Positions 45,160 to 56,910 of a stretch of 64,000 bases of DNA are shown here, one piece after another (position 1 is the first letter of the stretch; each line of letters opens with the position of its first letter). This DNA comes from Puteibacter caeruleilacunae (GTDB taxonomy: Bacteria > Bacteroidota > Bacteroidia > Bacteroidales > Prolixibacteraceae), in contig SJCO01000003.1 in assembly GCA_005217565.1 (NCBI GenBank), positions 372,001-436,000 on the forward strand, read 5' to 3'. Under the pieces are notes generated by a model, which saw nothing but the letters and a program-made list of their open reading frames with translations, searched no databases and was not told the DNA's origin. A program made the position numbers and the translations under genes.

Positions 45160-45873
45160 TTACTTAAGCATCGCTTCAAAATCTACTTCTTCGTTCTCAT
45201 TTGAAACCTCAACTAGCTTCTTATTTTCACACAACAAGGTTTTCGAAGGAAACTTTTCCAACAATGGATAATCATGAGTGGCCATGATAATCGTCTTACC
45301 TTCTCCATTAATTTTTACAAATAAATTCAATATCTGCTCTGAAGTTTCAGGATCAAGATTTCCAGTCGGCTCATCGGCCAATATTATATCAGGATTATTT
45401 AGCAATGCCCTGGCAATAACAATTCGTTGCTGTTCTCCCCCGGATAGTCGATGTGGCATCTTCTTCTCACATCCTTCCATCTCAACCTCTTTTAATACTT
45501 CTTTAATTCGATTTGTGATAGCTACTTTATCTTTCCAGCCTGTTGCTTCAAGAACAAATCGAAAGTTGGCCTCAACATTTCTATCTGGTAATAATTTAAA
45601 ATCCTGAAATATCACTCCAAGTTTACGACGCAAAAAGGGAATCTCTCTTGTCTTTATACGACTCAATTCATAACCAGCAACAGTTCCTCTTCCTCCGGAC
45701 AATGGTATTTCTGCATTAAGCACCTTGATTAGGCTGGATTTCCCGCTACCGACTCTACCAATAAGGTATACAAATTCACCTTCTTCAATCTGAAGATTAA
45801 CATTAGATAATACCAATTCTTCACTCTGATAAATAAAACTCTCTGCTAATGTTATTATTTTATTTCTCTCCAT
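45160..45873 (-). CDS. ftsE: Cell-division ABC ATPase FtsE
   Basis: FtsE pairs with FtsX to control cell-wall hydrolases at the septum. The 237-residue ATPase has Walker A GRVGSGKSSLIK, signature LSGGEQQR, Walker B DIILADEPTGNLD and switch His in MATHDYPLLEKF; VSNENEEVDF at the tail is divergent. A start at 45888 (MYNINMERN) is possible, but MERNK at 45873 is the better family match. FtsX is not next to it, as is common in Bacteroidota. LolD-like ATPases are similar, so the division role is inferred from overall similarity. Confidence 0.82.
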   Translation of the reverse strand: MERNKIITLAESFIYQSEELVLSNVNLQIEEGEFVYLIGRVGSGKSSLIKVLNAEIPLSGGRGTVAGYELSRIKTREIPFLRRKLGVIFQDFKLLPDRNVEANFRFVLEATGWKDKVAITNRIKEVLKEVEMEGCEKKMPHRLSGGEQQRIVIARALLNNPDIILADEPTGNLDPETSEQILNLFVKINGEGKTIIMATHDYPLLEKFPSKTLLCENKKLVEVSNENEEVDFEAMLK

Positions 45874-45920
45874 GTTAATATTATACACTTAAATTCTAAT
45901 GGATTTATAAAATAGCTCTG

Positions 45921-45928
45921 TAAATTTG
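45921..45928 (+). promoter_or_regulatory. Predicted -7 box for the TPR gene
   Basis: TAAATTTG matches TAnnTTTG. The start near 45934 gives a ~150-base leader that contains two short open frames (45934-46014 and 46035-46091). Confidence 0.45.
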
Positions 45929-46034
45929 CAACCATGAAACCATTTACCGGTCTATTTTTTTATACAATTGCAAATACGGTATATTATTTGTTGGATACAA
46001 ATCTAAATTTTTAAGGAAGTAAATAATAATTTTA

Positions 46035-46091
46035 ATGCATGAAAGTTTTAACTGCATTGGAATCAGTTCTGTCATCCAAATAACGAAATGA
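46035..46091 (+). CDS. Candidate 18-residue leader peptide overlapping the TPR start
   Basis: An ATG at 46035 opens an 18-codon frame (MHESFNCIGISSVIQITK) that ends in TGA overlapping the ATG of the TPR gene as ATGA. Such overlap permits translational coupling. No conservation evidence, so it may be chance. Confidence 0.2.
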   Translation: MHESFNCIGISSVIQITK

Positions 46092-49000
46092 TCATGATAA
46101 GAAATAAAAACCTTTCAATATATACAATCCTAATTCTTTTGTTTTTATCCCTTTCGATTACATCAAATGCTCAACTGAGTAGAAGATCGTCTTCGGCAGT
46201 TCGTAAATTTCAGACAGCAACAGAACTTTATGAAAATGGGAAATATGGTTCAGCAATGGACCTGTTCAGTGATCTTGCATCTAGTCGCAGAACTGCAACT
46301 ACCATTGCGAATGAATCAGAATTTTATGCATTACTGTGTGCTCTTCAACTGGGGCACAACAATTCTGAAAAAAATCTAAAAGAATTTTTAAAGAAGAACG
46401 GACAAAGGTCATGGAGTAATACAGCATGGTTTGAATTGGGAAATGTAACTTTTGCCAATGAAAATTACAGTGCAGCTCTTAACTATTACAAATCAGTTAA
46501 GGCCGAATCCTTGAAAAAAAATCAGAAAAATGAATTTCATTTTAATCTTGGGTATTGCTTTTTCGCAAATGAGGAATACGACAAGGCGCTCACTGAATTT
46601 AATTTGGTTAATGCAAATAGTACCTACTATAAGGATAATCTTACATATTTTAAGGCACACATCCACTATGCCAAAGAAGAATATACTTCTGCCTTGAAAT
46701 TATTTGATCAACTATCTACTCAGTCAAATTATAAAGATATTGTACCGTTCTATATCACCCATATCTTCTTCCTTCAAGAGCAATATGATAAAGCACTTGA
46801 ATATGCAAAACCATTGCTTGCAAAGGTTGATGACGAACAAAAGAATGAGTTAAGTAAGATTATTGGACAATGTTATTACGCAACAAACAAATGGCACGAG
46901 GCAATTACCATTCTTCAACCACTGGCTGAAAATAATCTACTCAAAAGTTCTGATGATTATTATCAACTAGCTTATTGCTTCTTTAACGTTGAAAACTACA
47001 AAGAAGCTGCGAAATATTTTCAAAAAGCTACATCGGATAAGTCAGCTCTGGGACAAAGTGCATGTTATCATCTTGCCTTCTGTAAAATTCAGAATAATGA
47101 AAAGGATGATGCCCAGAAGCTTTTCCTAAAAGCATCGCAAATGACATTTGATAATACAATTCAAGAAGATGCATCGTTTAATAATGCAAAACTACTACTA
47201 GAGCTAGGCAAATCATCACATACAAAAGGACTTCAAGCTTTTAAAGAGTTTATTAACAAATATCCAAATAGTGATCGAAAAACAGAATCATATGAGCTTT
47301 CGATCGCTGCTTTAATTAACAACCAAAATTACAATGAAGCGATCACTTGGTTAAATGAAATAATTCCAAATTCGCCAAAACTTAAAGCAAGTTGGCAAGA
47401 TGCTTATTTTGCGTATGCTTCAAACTTATATGCGCAAGGTGACTATGAAAAAGCCATTGAGAACTTTAAGGAATCAAGAAAATATGAAGTTGCTAATTCA
47501 TCATCCAATGCACTAACTAAATTCTGGGATGCTGAATGTCATTATCAATTGAAGCAATACGAAAATGCGATCCCAAAGTACCAGGTATTTCTTCACTCCT
47601 CCAATGCAAAAGAAACTGAAGAGTTCAAAATAGCACATTATAACCTAGGTTATTGCTATTTCAATCTACAGCAATATTCTCTGGCCATTGAAAGTTTTGA
47701 TCAATATGTATTCTTACTAAATGATAATCTAACCAAGACTGCTTCGGATGCATACAACCGATTGGGAGATTGTTATTTTGCAAATGCAAACTATCAGCTT
47801 GCAATAAACTATTATCAGCGAGCATTGGATAATAACAACTACGATCCTGACTATGCACTATTGCAGCAATCTTTTTGTTATGGTTTGTTAAAACAACAAC
47901 AACAAAAGATTAATGGGCTTCAACAATTGTTATCAGCTTATCCTGAATCTTATTTGGCTGCAAATGCACTATATGAGATAGGTAGAGCATATGAGAAACA
48001 GAATAATTCAAAACGAGCGGAACAAAACTATTTACAGATCGTCAGTAATTATCAAAATAGTGAGTACCTACCTAAAGCTTATTTACAGCTTGGACTAATC
48101 AACTATAATGCAAGCAACTACAATAAATCGCTACAGTATTATAAGGAAATAGTAAAACAAAATCCAGATAGTAAAGATGCCAAAGCTGCATTAATCGGAA
48201 TAAAGAACAACTACGTTGAACTCAACCAGGTAGATCAATACGTTGCATATACGCAATCAATTGACTCTGCTCCGAAACTTAGTGCACTAGAACAAGATTC
48301 TCTTCTGTTTCAATCAGCAGAGAAATTATTTATGGCTAAAGATCCACGGGCAAAACAACAGCTGAAGACCTACCTTGAGAGATACGCTGAAGGTAATTTC
48401 GCACTTCAAGCCAATTATTATCTGGGTGAATCTCAATATCAAGATCAGGAGTACACACACGCACTTGAGCATTTCAGGTATGTTGTTCATCGTGAAGACA
48501 ATATTTTTACTGAGCCGGCTCTTGATAAAGCTTCAGAATTAGCTTTCAATGCCAATTCGTTTGACGAAGCTCTTGAGCTATACAAACGACTCGAGAAAAA
48601 AACAACAAGCGACTGGACAAGAATGAAAGCACGTGTTGGAGCTATGAGATGTTCAAAGCAAAAGCGCAATTGGCAACAAACACTTTCTTTTGCCCAGCAA
48701 GTATTAAGCTCAAGAAATATTAACGAAGCAATAAAAGTAGAAGCTGGTTATGTCGCTGCAAATGCGTCTCTTCAGTTGAATAAACCTGACGATGCATTAG
48801 AATTCTTTAAATCGATCAGCTCTGAAACTCAAACTGCTGAAGGTGCAGAAGCCAAATTTAGAGTTGCTCAACTTCTATACTATCAAGATAAAAGTGAGCA
48901 GGCCGAAAAAGAAGTAATGGATTACATAAAGCAAGGTACTCCTCATCAGATTTGGTTAGGAGAATCCTTTCTTCTTCTTGCCCAAATATATGAAGAGAAA

Positions 49001-49150
49001 AATGACCTTTTCCAGGCAGAATATACCTTAAACAGTATTATTGATAATTACCCCAACGAAGAAGATACAATCAAGGAAAAAGCCAAAGAAATGCTGGCTG
49101 AAATTAAAGAGAAAAAGAAAATAGAAGAAAATAATATTGATCAACAATAA
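46088..49150 (+). CDS. TPR-repeat protein of the envelope
   Basis: A signal peptide (cut near SNAQ, about residue 29-30) is followed by about 1,000 residues of tetratricopeptide and related helical hairpins, e.g. ALNYYKSVKAESLKK, YYQLAYCFFNVENYKEAAKYF and NYYLGESQYQDQEYTHALEHF. The size and content fit an outer-membrane-associated scaffold, as in TPR partners of Bacteroidota barrels. A second ATG at 46094 is possible. The following gene encodes an outer-membrane barrel, 114 bases downstream, with a repeat element in the gap. Function unknown. Confidence 0.8.
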   Translation: MIMIRNKNLSIYTILILLFLSLSITSNAQLSRRSSSAVRKFQTATELYENGKYGSAMDLFSDLASSRRTATTIANESEFYALLCALQLGHNNSEKNLKEFLKKNGQRSWSNTAWFELGNVTFANENYSAALNYYKSVKAESLKKNQKNEFHFNLGYCFFANEEYDKALTEFNLVNANSTYYKDNLTYFKAHIHYAKEEYTSALKLFDQLSTQSNYKDIVPFYITHIFFLQEQYDKALEYAKPLLAKVDDEQKNELSKIIGQCYYATNKWHEAITILQPLAENNLLKSSDDYYQLAYCFFNVENYKEAAKYFQKATSDKSALGQSACYHLAFCKIQNNEKDDAQKLFLKASQMTFDNTIQEDASFNNAKLLLELGKSSHTKGLQAFKEFINKYPNSDRKTESYELSIAALINNQNYNEAITWLNEIIPNSPKLKASWQDAYFAYASNLYAQGDYEKAIENFKESRKYEVANSSSNALTKFWDAECHYQLKQYENAIPKYQVFLHSSNAKETEEFKIAHYNLGYCYFNLQQYSLAIESFDQYVFLLNDNLTKTASDAYNRLGDCYFANANYQLAINYYQRALDNNNYDPDYALLQQSFCYGLLKQQQQKINGLQQLLSAYPESYLAANALYEIGRAYEKQNNSKRAEQNYLQIVSNYQNSEYLPKAYLQLGLINYNASNYNKSLQYYKEIVKQNPDSKDAKAALIGIKNNYVELNQVDQYVAYTQSIDSAPKLSALEQDSLLFQSAEKLFMAKDPRAKQQLKTYLERYAEGNFALQANYYLGESQYQDQEYTHALEHFRYVVHREDNIFTEPALDKASELAFNANSFDEALELYKRLEKKTTSDWTRMKARVGAMRCSKQKRNWQQTLSFAQQVLSSRNINEAIKVEAGYVAANASLQLNKPDDALEFFKSISSETQTAEGAEAKFRVAQLLYYQDKSEQAEKEVMDYIKQGTPHQIWLGESFLLLAQIYEEKNDLFQAEYTLNSIIDNYPNEEDTIKEKAKEMLAEIKEKKKIEENNIDQQ

Positions 49151-49161
49151 GCATCTCAAAA

Positions 49162-49243
49162 AATGAAACGAACATGAATTTTCATCATTCTAAAATATAC
49201 ACGAGAATGATTAAATTCATCGAGAGTTCCATCTTATGCAATG
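49162..49243 (-). repeat. Dispersed hairpin repeat, copy 1
   Basis: In minus orientation this copy matches the element at 57301-57388 (24 identical bases at one end, ATTGCATAAGATGGAACTCT then CGAT, and 20 identical bases near the other, AAAATTCATGTTCGTTTCAT). It folds as a hairpin with CATTCT and AGAATG arms, closed by GAAC and GTTC. It occupies nearly all of the gap between the TPR and barrel genes. Confidence 0.75.
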
Positions 49244-49264
49244 GGAGATAATAAATTTAATAAG

Positions 49265-51046
49265 ATGAAAACGATAAGTAAGTGGACACAGAAAAGCGTA
49301 TCATTCATTATTGCATGTAGTTTATGCATCCTTTGCTTTGCCCAAAGTGCAGTAGCGCAGAAAGATTCAACGCTTAACAAGGAGGTAGAAGTTAGTAAGG
49401 CATATCGTCCAAAGGTGGGGAGTGCTAGTAAAATTAAATTTTCACCAAAGAAGTTTAAACCATCACAAAAACCTACAGGTATCAATTATAACATTAACAG
49501 TCAACGTATCAATACTGGCAACAATATTGATAAATTGAAGGCTGCCGAAATGGAACAAACAAATACCGACGATTCAGGTTTAGGTTACTTAAAGGCTGGA
49601 GTAGGAAATTATTGGACTCCTTATGGAGAGTTTTACTTTAACAAAAGAAAATCAAAAACCACAGCCTTTGGTATGCATTATGGTCACATCTCTTCTCATG
49701 GAGATATAAAGTTGGAAAATGATCAAAAAGTAGATGCACCTTATAGCAATAACTTTTTCAAACTTTTTGGTAAGCACATTGGTCGTAAAACAACATTCTC
49801 GGCTGATGCTTTTTACAATCGTGATCGTGTTACATTCTACGGTTTCCCAGGTGAAGAGCGAATTCCTGAACCTTCACTAAATACATGGCAGGGAGAGAAA
49901 CAGGTATATGATAAAGTGGGATTATCTCTTTCGCTTACCAATGAAATGAACTCTCGTCTGGATCCTGGCTTTACTTTAGCTTTTGATTACTATCATTTTG
50001 GAACGGAAACTGACCACAAAGAAGATTTTATATCTTTCGGATATAGCTATGATAAAGAACTAGACGGATTCAACCTTGTTTTGGATGGCGGATTTGATTT
50101 CATAAATGCGAGCAAAAGTATAAACGTATTTGGAGTACCTGAATTTGATGATGAGCTTAAGAATTTTCTTTTCCGCTTTAATCCTGCGATAAGTCTTGGT
50201 GAAGAAACATGGAACCTTAAGGCTGGAATAATGACCACTTCAATATTTGGAGATGACGAATCAGAGTTTAACGTATACCCTAATCTATATACTGAATGGA
50301 CGCCAGTAGAGGGAGTGTTGACATTATTTGCAACTGCCGACGGACAGTTGAATACAAACACACTTGCTTCAACTTATGAACAAGTACCTTACCTTACTCC
50401 TAACACCAAATTGGAAAACACAAACAACAAGGTGAATCTTGGAGGAGGTTTCTATGGAAACTTTAGCCCTTCAACAGGTTTTAGAATTGAGGCCAAGTAT
50501 AGTGATATTGAAAACCTGCCTCTATTTGTATTACAAAGTAAGACGTCAGCTACCAATGGTAATTATATTCAGAATACTTTCTTGCCTCTTTATACCGATG
50601 GCAACCAGCTTACAATATCAGGAGAGCTTTATTTAGTATCTACTGGCAATGTAAACTTTCACATGAAAGGAAACTATTACAATTATGATTTGGATAATTA
50701 TGACAATGCGTGGCAGCTTCCTGATTTTGATTTTACCTTCACCTCAACCATCAGATATTCTGATCAACTAACATTTAACGCAGACTTGTTACTTGAAGGT
50801 GGACGTGATGCTGCAATTTATAGTTTCCCTGAGTCAACCACTGAATCGACTGCACTTCCTGTAATGGAAAACAGTTTCTCATTGGATCCTGTTATTGATT
50901 TATCTATTGGTGCCAACTACAAATACAATAAAAGTTGGAGTTTTTGGGGCCGAATGAACAATATTCTTTTTCAACGTCCTGAGCGCTGGTTAGGCTATCA
51001 GGAACAAAGTTTCAACCTGCTTTTAGGAGCAAGTTATTCCTTCTAA
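49265..51046 (+). CDS. Outer-membrane beta-barrel protein (TonB-receptor-like, without plug)
   Basis: The start at 49265 (MKTISKWTQK) is preferred over 49241, which falls in the repeat element. A signal peptide (to about residue 33) is followed by KEVEVSKAYRPKV (about 38-50), a conserved N-terminal motif in Bacteroidota barrels of this kind, and then by some 500 residues of alternating strands. The last residue is Phe (LLLGASYSF), the sorting signal of barrel proteins. It follows the TPR gene and probably works with it. Substrate and partners unknown. Confidence 0.78.
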   Translation: MKTISKWTQKSVSFIIACSLCILCFAQSAVAQKDSTLNKEVEVSKAYRPKVGSASKIKFSPKKFKPSQKPTGINYNINSQRINTGNNIDKLKAAEMEQTNTDDSGLGYLKAGVGNYWTPYGEFYFNKRKSKTTAFGMHYGHISSHGDIKLENDQKVDAPYSNNFFKLFGKHIGRKTTFSADAFYNRDRVTFYGFPGEERIPEPSLNTWQGEKQVYDKVGLSLSLTNEMNSRLDPGFTLAFDYYHFGTETDHKEDFISFGYSYDKELDGFNLVLDGGFDFINASKSINVFGVPEFDDELKNFLFRFNPAISLGEETWNLKAGIMTTSIFGDDESEFNVYPNLYTEWTPVEGVLTLFATADGQLNTNTLASTYEQVPYLTPNTKLENTNNKVNLGGGFYGNFSPSTGFRIEAKYSDIENLPLFVLQSKTSATNGNYIQNTFLPLYTDGNQLTISGELYLVSTGNVNFHMKGNYYNYDLDNYDNAWQLPDFDFTFTSTIRYSDQLTFNADLLLEGGRDAAIYSFPESTTESTALPVMENSFSLDPVIDLSIGANYKYNKSWSFWGRMNNILFQRPERWLGYQEQSFNLLLGASYSF

Positions 51047-51053
51047 AAAGCTT

Positions 51054-51090
51054 TCATGTTTTATTGCTTTTCCCCGGCAATAAAACATGA
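51054..51090 (+). terminator. Terminator after the barrel gene
   Basis: TCATGTTTTATTGC and GCAATAAAACATGA form a perfect 14-bp stem. T-rich sequence lies within the stem and loop rather than after it, so strength is uncertain. Confidence 0.6.
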
Positions 51091-51133
51091 TTCCTAATGG
51101 CTTAAATCATTGTGTTTCGAAGCATATTTTTAC

Positions 51134-51141
51134 TATATTTG
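51134..51141 (+). promoter_or_regulatory. Predicted -7 box for gyrB
   Basis: TATATTTG is an exact match, with a TTG 21 bases upstream (51110-51112). The resulting leader is about 190 bases. Confidence 0.55.
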
Positions 51142-51206
51142 CATGTTATGAAATTCATGCACAATGGGAATCCTAACAAGCTGTTTTTCATATTCCAACT
51201 ACACCT

Positions 51207-51279
51207 GATTTTGACAGACTAAAAACAATTGTTTTGCAATCAAAATCAACCATTGCTATTGCGGTTATCATTTTGATAA
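51207..51279 (+). promoter_or_regulatory. Nested inverted repeats in the gyrB leader
   Basis: GATTTTGA (51207-51214) pairs with TCAAAATC (51240-51247) and encloses the perfect palindrome AAAACAATTGTTTT (51222-51235). A further TTATCA-TTT-TGATAA sits at 51265-51279. They could be RNA hairpins or protein sites; function is not known. Confidence 0.4.
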
Positions 51280-51336
51280 TTCATAGAACGATGGTCAAGG
51301 TGTCATGTTAAACTTGAGAGTAAAAAAAATAGATAA

Positions 51337-53301
<1,965 letters not shown>

Positions 53302-53322
53302 AAACACATCAACAATATACTT

Positions 53323-53350
53323 AGCCGGACTCTACAGGTCCGGCTTTTTT
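53323..53350 (+). terminator. Terminator of gyrB
   Basis: AGCCGGAC and GTCCGGCT pair perfectly around a 7-base loop and are followed by TTTTTT. Confidence 0.9.
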
Positions 53351-53387
53351 ATTACTTATAATCCTATTTTTTCTTAATTTTATTGGC

Positions 53388-53969
53388 ATGAATATTTGTG
53401 TATTTAGTTCATCAAGCAACGGAATAGCGGGATGCTATTTTGAGGCTGCAAAACAGCTGGGACTGTTAATAGGACAACAGGGACATAGTCTGCTTAATGG
53501 TGGTGCAAGTGTTGGTCTCATGCAAGAAACCACAAAAGCAGCCAAAGAAGCGGGTGCACATGTAACAGGTATTATCCCTCAAGCCATAAATGAACGACGC
53601 TTGGGAACAAGATTATCTGATGAGCAAATTGTTACAGCCAATATGCGTGATCGCAAATATATGCTTCGTAAAAAATCGGATGCTTTTATTGCATTACCTG
53701 GAGGTTTTGGAACACTTGAAGAAATTTTAGAGGTTATTACTTTAAAGCAATTGACCTATCACAATAAGGCAATTGTATTTATTAACACCAACGACTTTTA
53801 CGGCCCACTACTAGAGCAGTTCGAAAGATCATTTAAGGAATCTTTCACAAAAGAAGTCTACCGTCAGCTCTATTTTATTGCTTCAACACCAGAAGAAGCG
53901 ATGGAATACATCAACAACTATCAAGAAGAAGACATCTTCTCTCAATGGCATAAGGTTCCAAAAAAATAA
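53388..53969 (+). CDS. LOG-family nucleotide phosphoribohydrolase (TIGR00730)
   Basis: The 193-residue Rossmann-fold protein has the family motif LPGGFGTLEEILEV (about 103-116) and MRDRKYMLRKKSDAF just before it. Enzymes of this group cleave the N-glycosidic bond of nucleoside 5'-monophosphates, including cytokinin precursors in some organisms. It follows gyrB's terminator and has a near-consensus TAATTTTA box just upstream, so it is probably expressed separately. Its real substrate in bacteria is unclear. Confidence 0.9.
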   Translation: MNICVFSSSSNGIAGCYFEAAKQLGLLIGQQGHSLLNGGASVGLMQETTKAAKEAGAHVTGIIPQAINERRLGTRLSDEQIVTANMRDRKYMLRKKSDAFIALPGGFGTLEEILEVITLKQLTYHNKAIVFINTNDFYGPLLEQFERSFKESFTKEVYRQLYFIASTPEEAMEYINNYQEEDIFSQWHKVPKK

Positions 53970-54003
53970 AGCTGACAAGTACTACCAAGTGAAGACGATA
54001 TAT

Positions 54004-55917
54004 TTATCGCTTCACATCGACTAATGCTCCTTTTATGATAACTTCTACGATATCCTCATCTAGAAGTGTAGTTGTATCTCCAAGATTGGAAGCATCACCT
54101 TCAGCTATCTTTCTTAAAATACGGCGCATTATCTTTCCTGAACGAGTTTTAGGTAATCCAGGTACGATCTGTACCATATCAGGACGAGCAAAAGGTCCTA
54201 TAAGCTTTGCAACAGCTTTCTTAACACTAGTTCGAATTCCTTCTTCTCCACCTGTTGAGAATTCAGTACAAACAACAAATGCATAAATTCCCTGTCCTTT
54301 TATTGAATGAGGATATCCAACCACTGCAGATTCATTAACCAATGGATGCTCATTTATTGCATTCTCTACCTCTGCTGTTCCCAAACGATGTCCTGAAACA
54401 TTAATAACATCATCCACTCTTCCTAAAATTCGATAATAACCATCTTCATCTCTTTTCACCCCATCTCCTGTAAAATACATATCATCAAAAGATGAAAAAT
54501 AAGTTTTTCGGAATCGCTCATGATCTCCCCATAAAGTTCGTAACATTCCAGGCCACGGATATTTAACGCATAAATTTCCCTCCACGCTATTACCTAAAAG
54601 TTCCTTCCCCTCTCCGTCGACTATTACTGGTTGAATTCCTGGTAATGGAAGGGTTGCAAACGATGGTTTTGTTGGAGTTATTCCTGGTAAAGGACTAATC
54701 ATTACACCACCAGTTTCTGTCTGCCACCAAGTATCAACAATAGGACAACGATTTTTTCCAATATGATCATGATACCAGTGCCAGGCCTCCTCATTAATAG
54801 GCTCACCAACTGTCCCAAGGACCTTAAGTGAAGACAAATCTTTGCCCTCAACATGTTCTGCCCCTAAAGCCAATAAAGATCGTAAAGCTGTAGGTGCTGT
54901 ATAAAATTGATTCACCTTATATTTTTCTACAATATCCCAAAAACGACCTGGATCTGGCCATGTTGGAACACCTTCGAACATTAATGCTTGAGCACCACAT
55001 AACAGTGGACCATATACAATGTATGAGTGCCCAGTAATCCATCCTATATCTGCAGTACAGAAATAAACATCCCCTATAGAATACTGAAATACATTCTTAA
55101 ATGTATAAGCTGAATACACCATATATCCACCCGTCGTATGGACAATCCCTTTTGGTTTCCCTGTAGAACCAGATGTATATAGAATAAACAATGGATCTTC
55201 TGCATCCATTACTTCTGCTTCACACTGGGTACTTACTTCATTAATTGCATCATGCCACCAAATATCACGACCTTCCTTCATGGAGATCACATCACCTGTA
55301 CGCTTATATACGACACAATGTTCAATTGACTTACAAGATTCTAACGCCTCATCAACAATATCTTTTATCGGAATCTTCTTTAATCCTCGATATGAGCCAT
55401 CAGAAGTTAACAGCACCTTTGCCTCGGCATCAATTATTCTTTCGGCTAAGGAGGTAGCAGAAAAACCAGCAAACACCACTGAGTGAATTGCACCAATTCG
55501 TGCACAAGCAAGCAGTGCCACCGTAAGTTCTGGTATCATTGGCATATATATAGCCACTCTGTCTCCTTTACCGACACCTAATGATTTTAAGGTATTCGCA
55601 AATCGTTGTACTTCCTCAAATAATTCACCGTAAGTAATGATTTTCCCCTCTTCATTCGGATCGTTTGGTTCCCATATAATGGCAGGTACATCCTTTTGTA
55701 CGAACAACTGATTCTCAAAGATATTTTCCGTGATATTAAGTTTACCATTAATAAACCACTTAACATTTGGACCTTTGAAATCCCATTCCAATACTTTATC
55801 CCATTTCGCTCTCCAATAGAAACTTTCGGCTGTTTGCGCCCAAAATTGTTCAGGATTTGCAATACTTTTTTGGTACTCATGAATGTAGCCACCGAGGGTA
55901 TGAATCTTATTAACCAT
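54004..55917 (-). CDS. acs: Acetyl-CoA synthetase
   Basis: The 637-residue enzyme makes acetyl-CoA from acetate, ATP and CoA through acetyl-AMP. Motifs: the adenylate-binding FILYTSGSTGKPKGIVHT (about 255-272), DTWWQTETGG, and GRVDDVINVSGHRLGT. The C-terminal PGLPKTRSGKIMRRILRK contains the regulated lysine site. It is a full-length ACS with an N-terminal acetyl-CoA synthetase domain (YHYQKSIANPEQFWAQ-like). Solitary; the gap upstream holds no strong promoter match. Confidence 0.95.
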   Translation of the reverse strand: MVNKIHTLGGYIHEYQKSIANPEQFWAQTAESFYWRAKWDKVLEWDFKGPNVKWFINGKLNITENIFENQLFVQKDVPAIIWEPNDPNEEGKIITYGELFEEVQRFANTLKSLGVGKGDRVAIYMPMIPELTVALLACARIGAIHSVVFAGFSATSLAERIIDAEAKVLLTSDGSYRGLKKIPIKDIVDEALESCKSIEHCVVYKRTGDVISMKEGRDIWWHDAINEVSTQCEAEVMDAEDPLFILYTSGSTGKPKGIVHTTGGYMVYSAYTFKNVFQYSIGDVYFCTADIGWITGHSYIVYGPLLCGAQALMFEGVPTWPDPGRFWDIVEKYKVNQFYTAPTALRSLLALGAEHVEGKDLSSLKVLGTVGEPINEEAWHWYHDHIGKNRCPIVDTWWQTETGGVMISPLPGITPTKPSFATLPLPGIQPVIVDGEGKELLGNSVEGNLCVKYPWPGMLRTLWGDHERFRKTYFSSFDDMYFTGDGVKRDEDGYYRILGRVDDVINVSGHRLGTAEVENAINEHPLVNESAVVGYPHSIKGQGIYAFVVCTEFSTGGEEGIRTSVKKAVAKLIGPFARPDMVQIVPGLPKTRSGKIMRRILRKIAEGDASNLGDTTTLLDEDIVEVIIKGALVDVKR

Positions 55918-56088
55918 AGCTTATCTTGTTTGTTATTGAATTGCTCATTTAGTGTCCAATCCACAACCACAAAAGAAAAAGCACCGGTAAAGCAGCTTAG
56001 TAAGTAATAAATAAGAGATTTCCTGTAAAGAAACAGATTCTTTATCCAAATTGTTTAATATCGAAATACACCCCTCTGCAATGACAAA

Positions 56089-56904
56089 CTATTTATCCTC
56101 TTTCAGAAATGGAGATTTTATTGATTTATCAAGATTCATCAATGCAAAAAACAAGACTAAGATTAGAATGAAAAAAGGGAAAATAAGTTTTAAACTAATT
56201 ACTCCCGGATCACTTCCTTCAATTAAACTAATATCTACCGATATCTTATATTGAAGCAAATAAGCCGTAAAGTTTGCAGTAAAATGGATTAAGATACAAG
56301 GCAAAAGAGATTTAGTTTTATAATACATCCATCCAGAAAATACGCCTAAAGCAAAAGCTGTTACAATCTGCCATGGATTAAAATGGGCCAATGCAAATAA
56401 TAAGCCTGAGAAAAAAATAGCAAACACCGGAGAATATTTTTTCAAAAGCCCATCAAGAATGATTCCTCTAAATATCAACTCCTCCACTAAGGGAGCAACA
56501 AATATTACTGTCGCCATCTGAGCAATACTTGTGTCGGTTGAATATTTCGTAAACCACTGAACAATCTGGTCATTCATAGGAATCAGATTCACGATCGGCA
56601 TTACCAAAACCAAAATTGCCAGTGTAGCAATAATAAGAGGAAAAATTAATCTGATTGGAAATTTATTAAAATAAAAGAACCTGCATTGCATTGTATGTTC
56701 ACGTATTAAAATACCAATCGCTAACGCAATTACAGAAAAGGAGAGATAATAGATTAAGAAATTAAATGATTCAAAAAGGTTAAGATTAAATCCCTTCTCA
56801 AAAAGAACGGCACCACAATAACTCAATGTCATTACCGCTAACCAAATGAAAACACCTTTAATCCAAGATAATGCTCCTTCCTGTATTTGCATCCTAGTCT
56901 TCAA
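56089..56904 (-). CDS. CPBP-family intramembrane metalloprotease
   Basis: The 271-residue protein has about seven membrane segments and the three CPBP/CAAX-protease motifs: EELIFRG (about 141-147), FALAHFNP (about 172-179) and HFTANFTA near residue 207. Bacterial members process or protect membrane peptides, some acting on bacteriocins; the substrate is unknown. Its ATG overlaps nothing but lies six bases after the YccF-family gene, so the two are one unit. Confidence 0.88.
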   Translation of the reverse strand: MKTRMQIQEGALSWIKGVFIWLAVMTLSYCGAVLFEKGFNLNLFESFNFLIYYLSFSVIALAIGILIREHTMQCRFFYFNKFPIRLIFPLIIATLAILVLVMPIVNLIPMNDQIVQWFTKYSTDTSIAQMATVIFVAPLVEELIFRGIILDGLLKKYSPVFAIFFSGLLFALAHFNPWQIVTAFALGVFSGWMYYKTKSLLPCILIHFTANFTAYLLQYKISVDISLIEGSDPGVISLKLIFPFFILILVLFFALMNLDKSIKSPFLKEDK

Positions 56905-56910
56905 TTAGGG

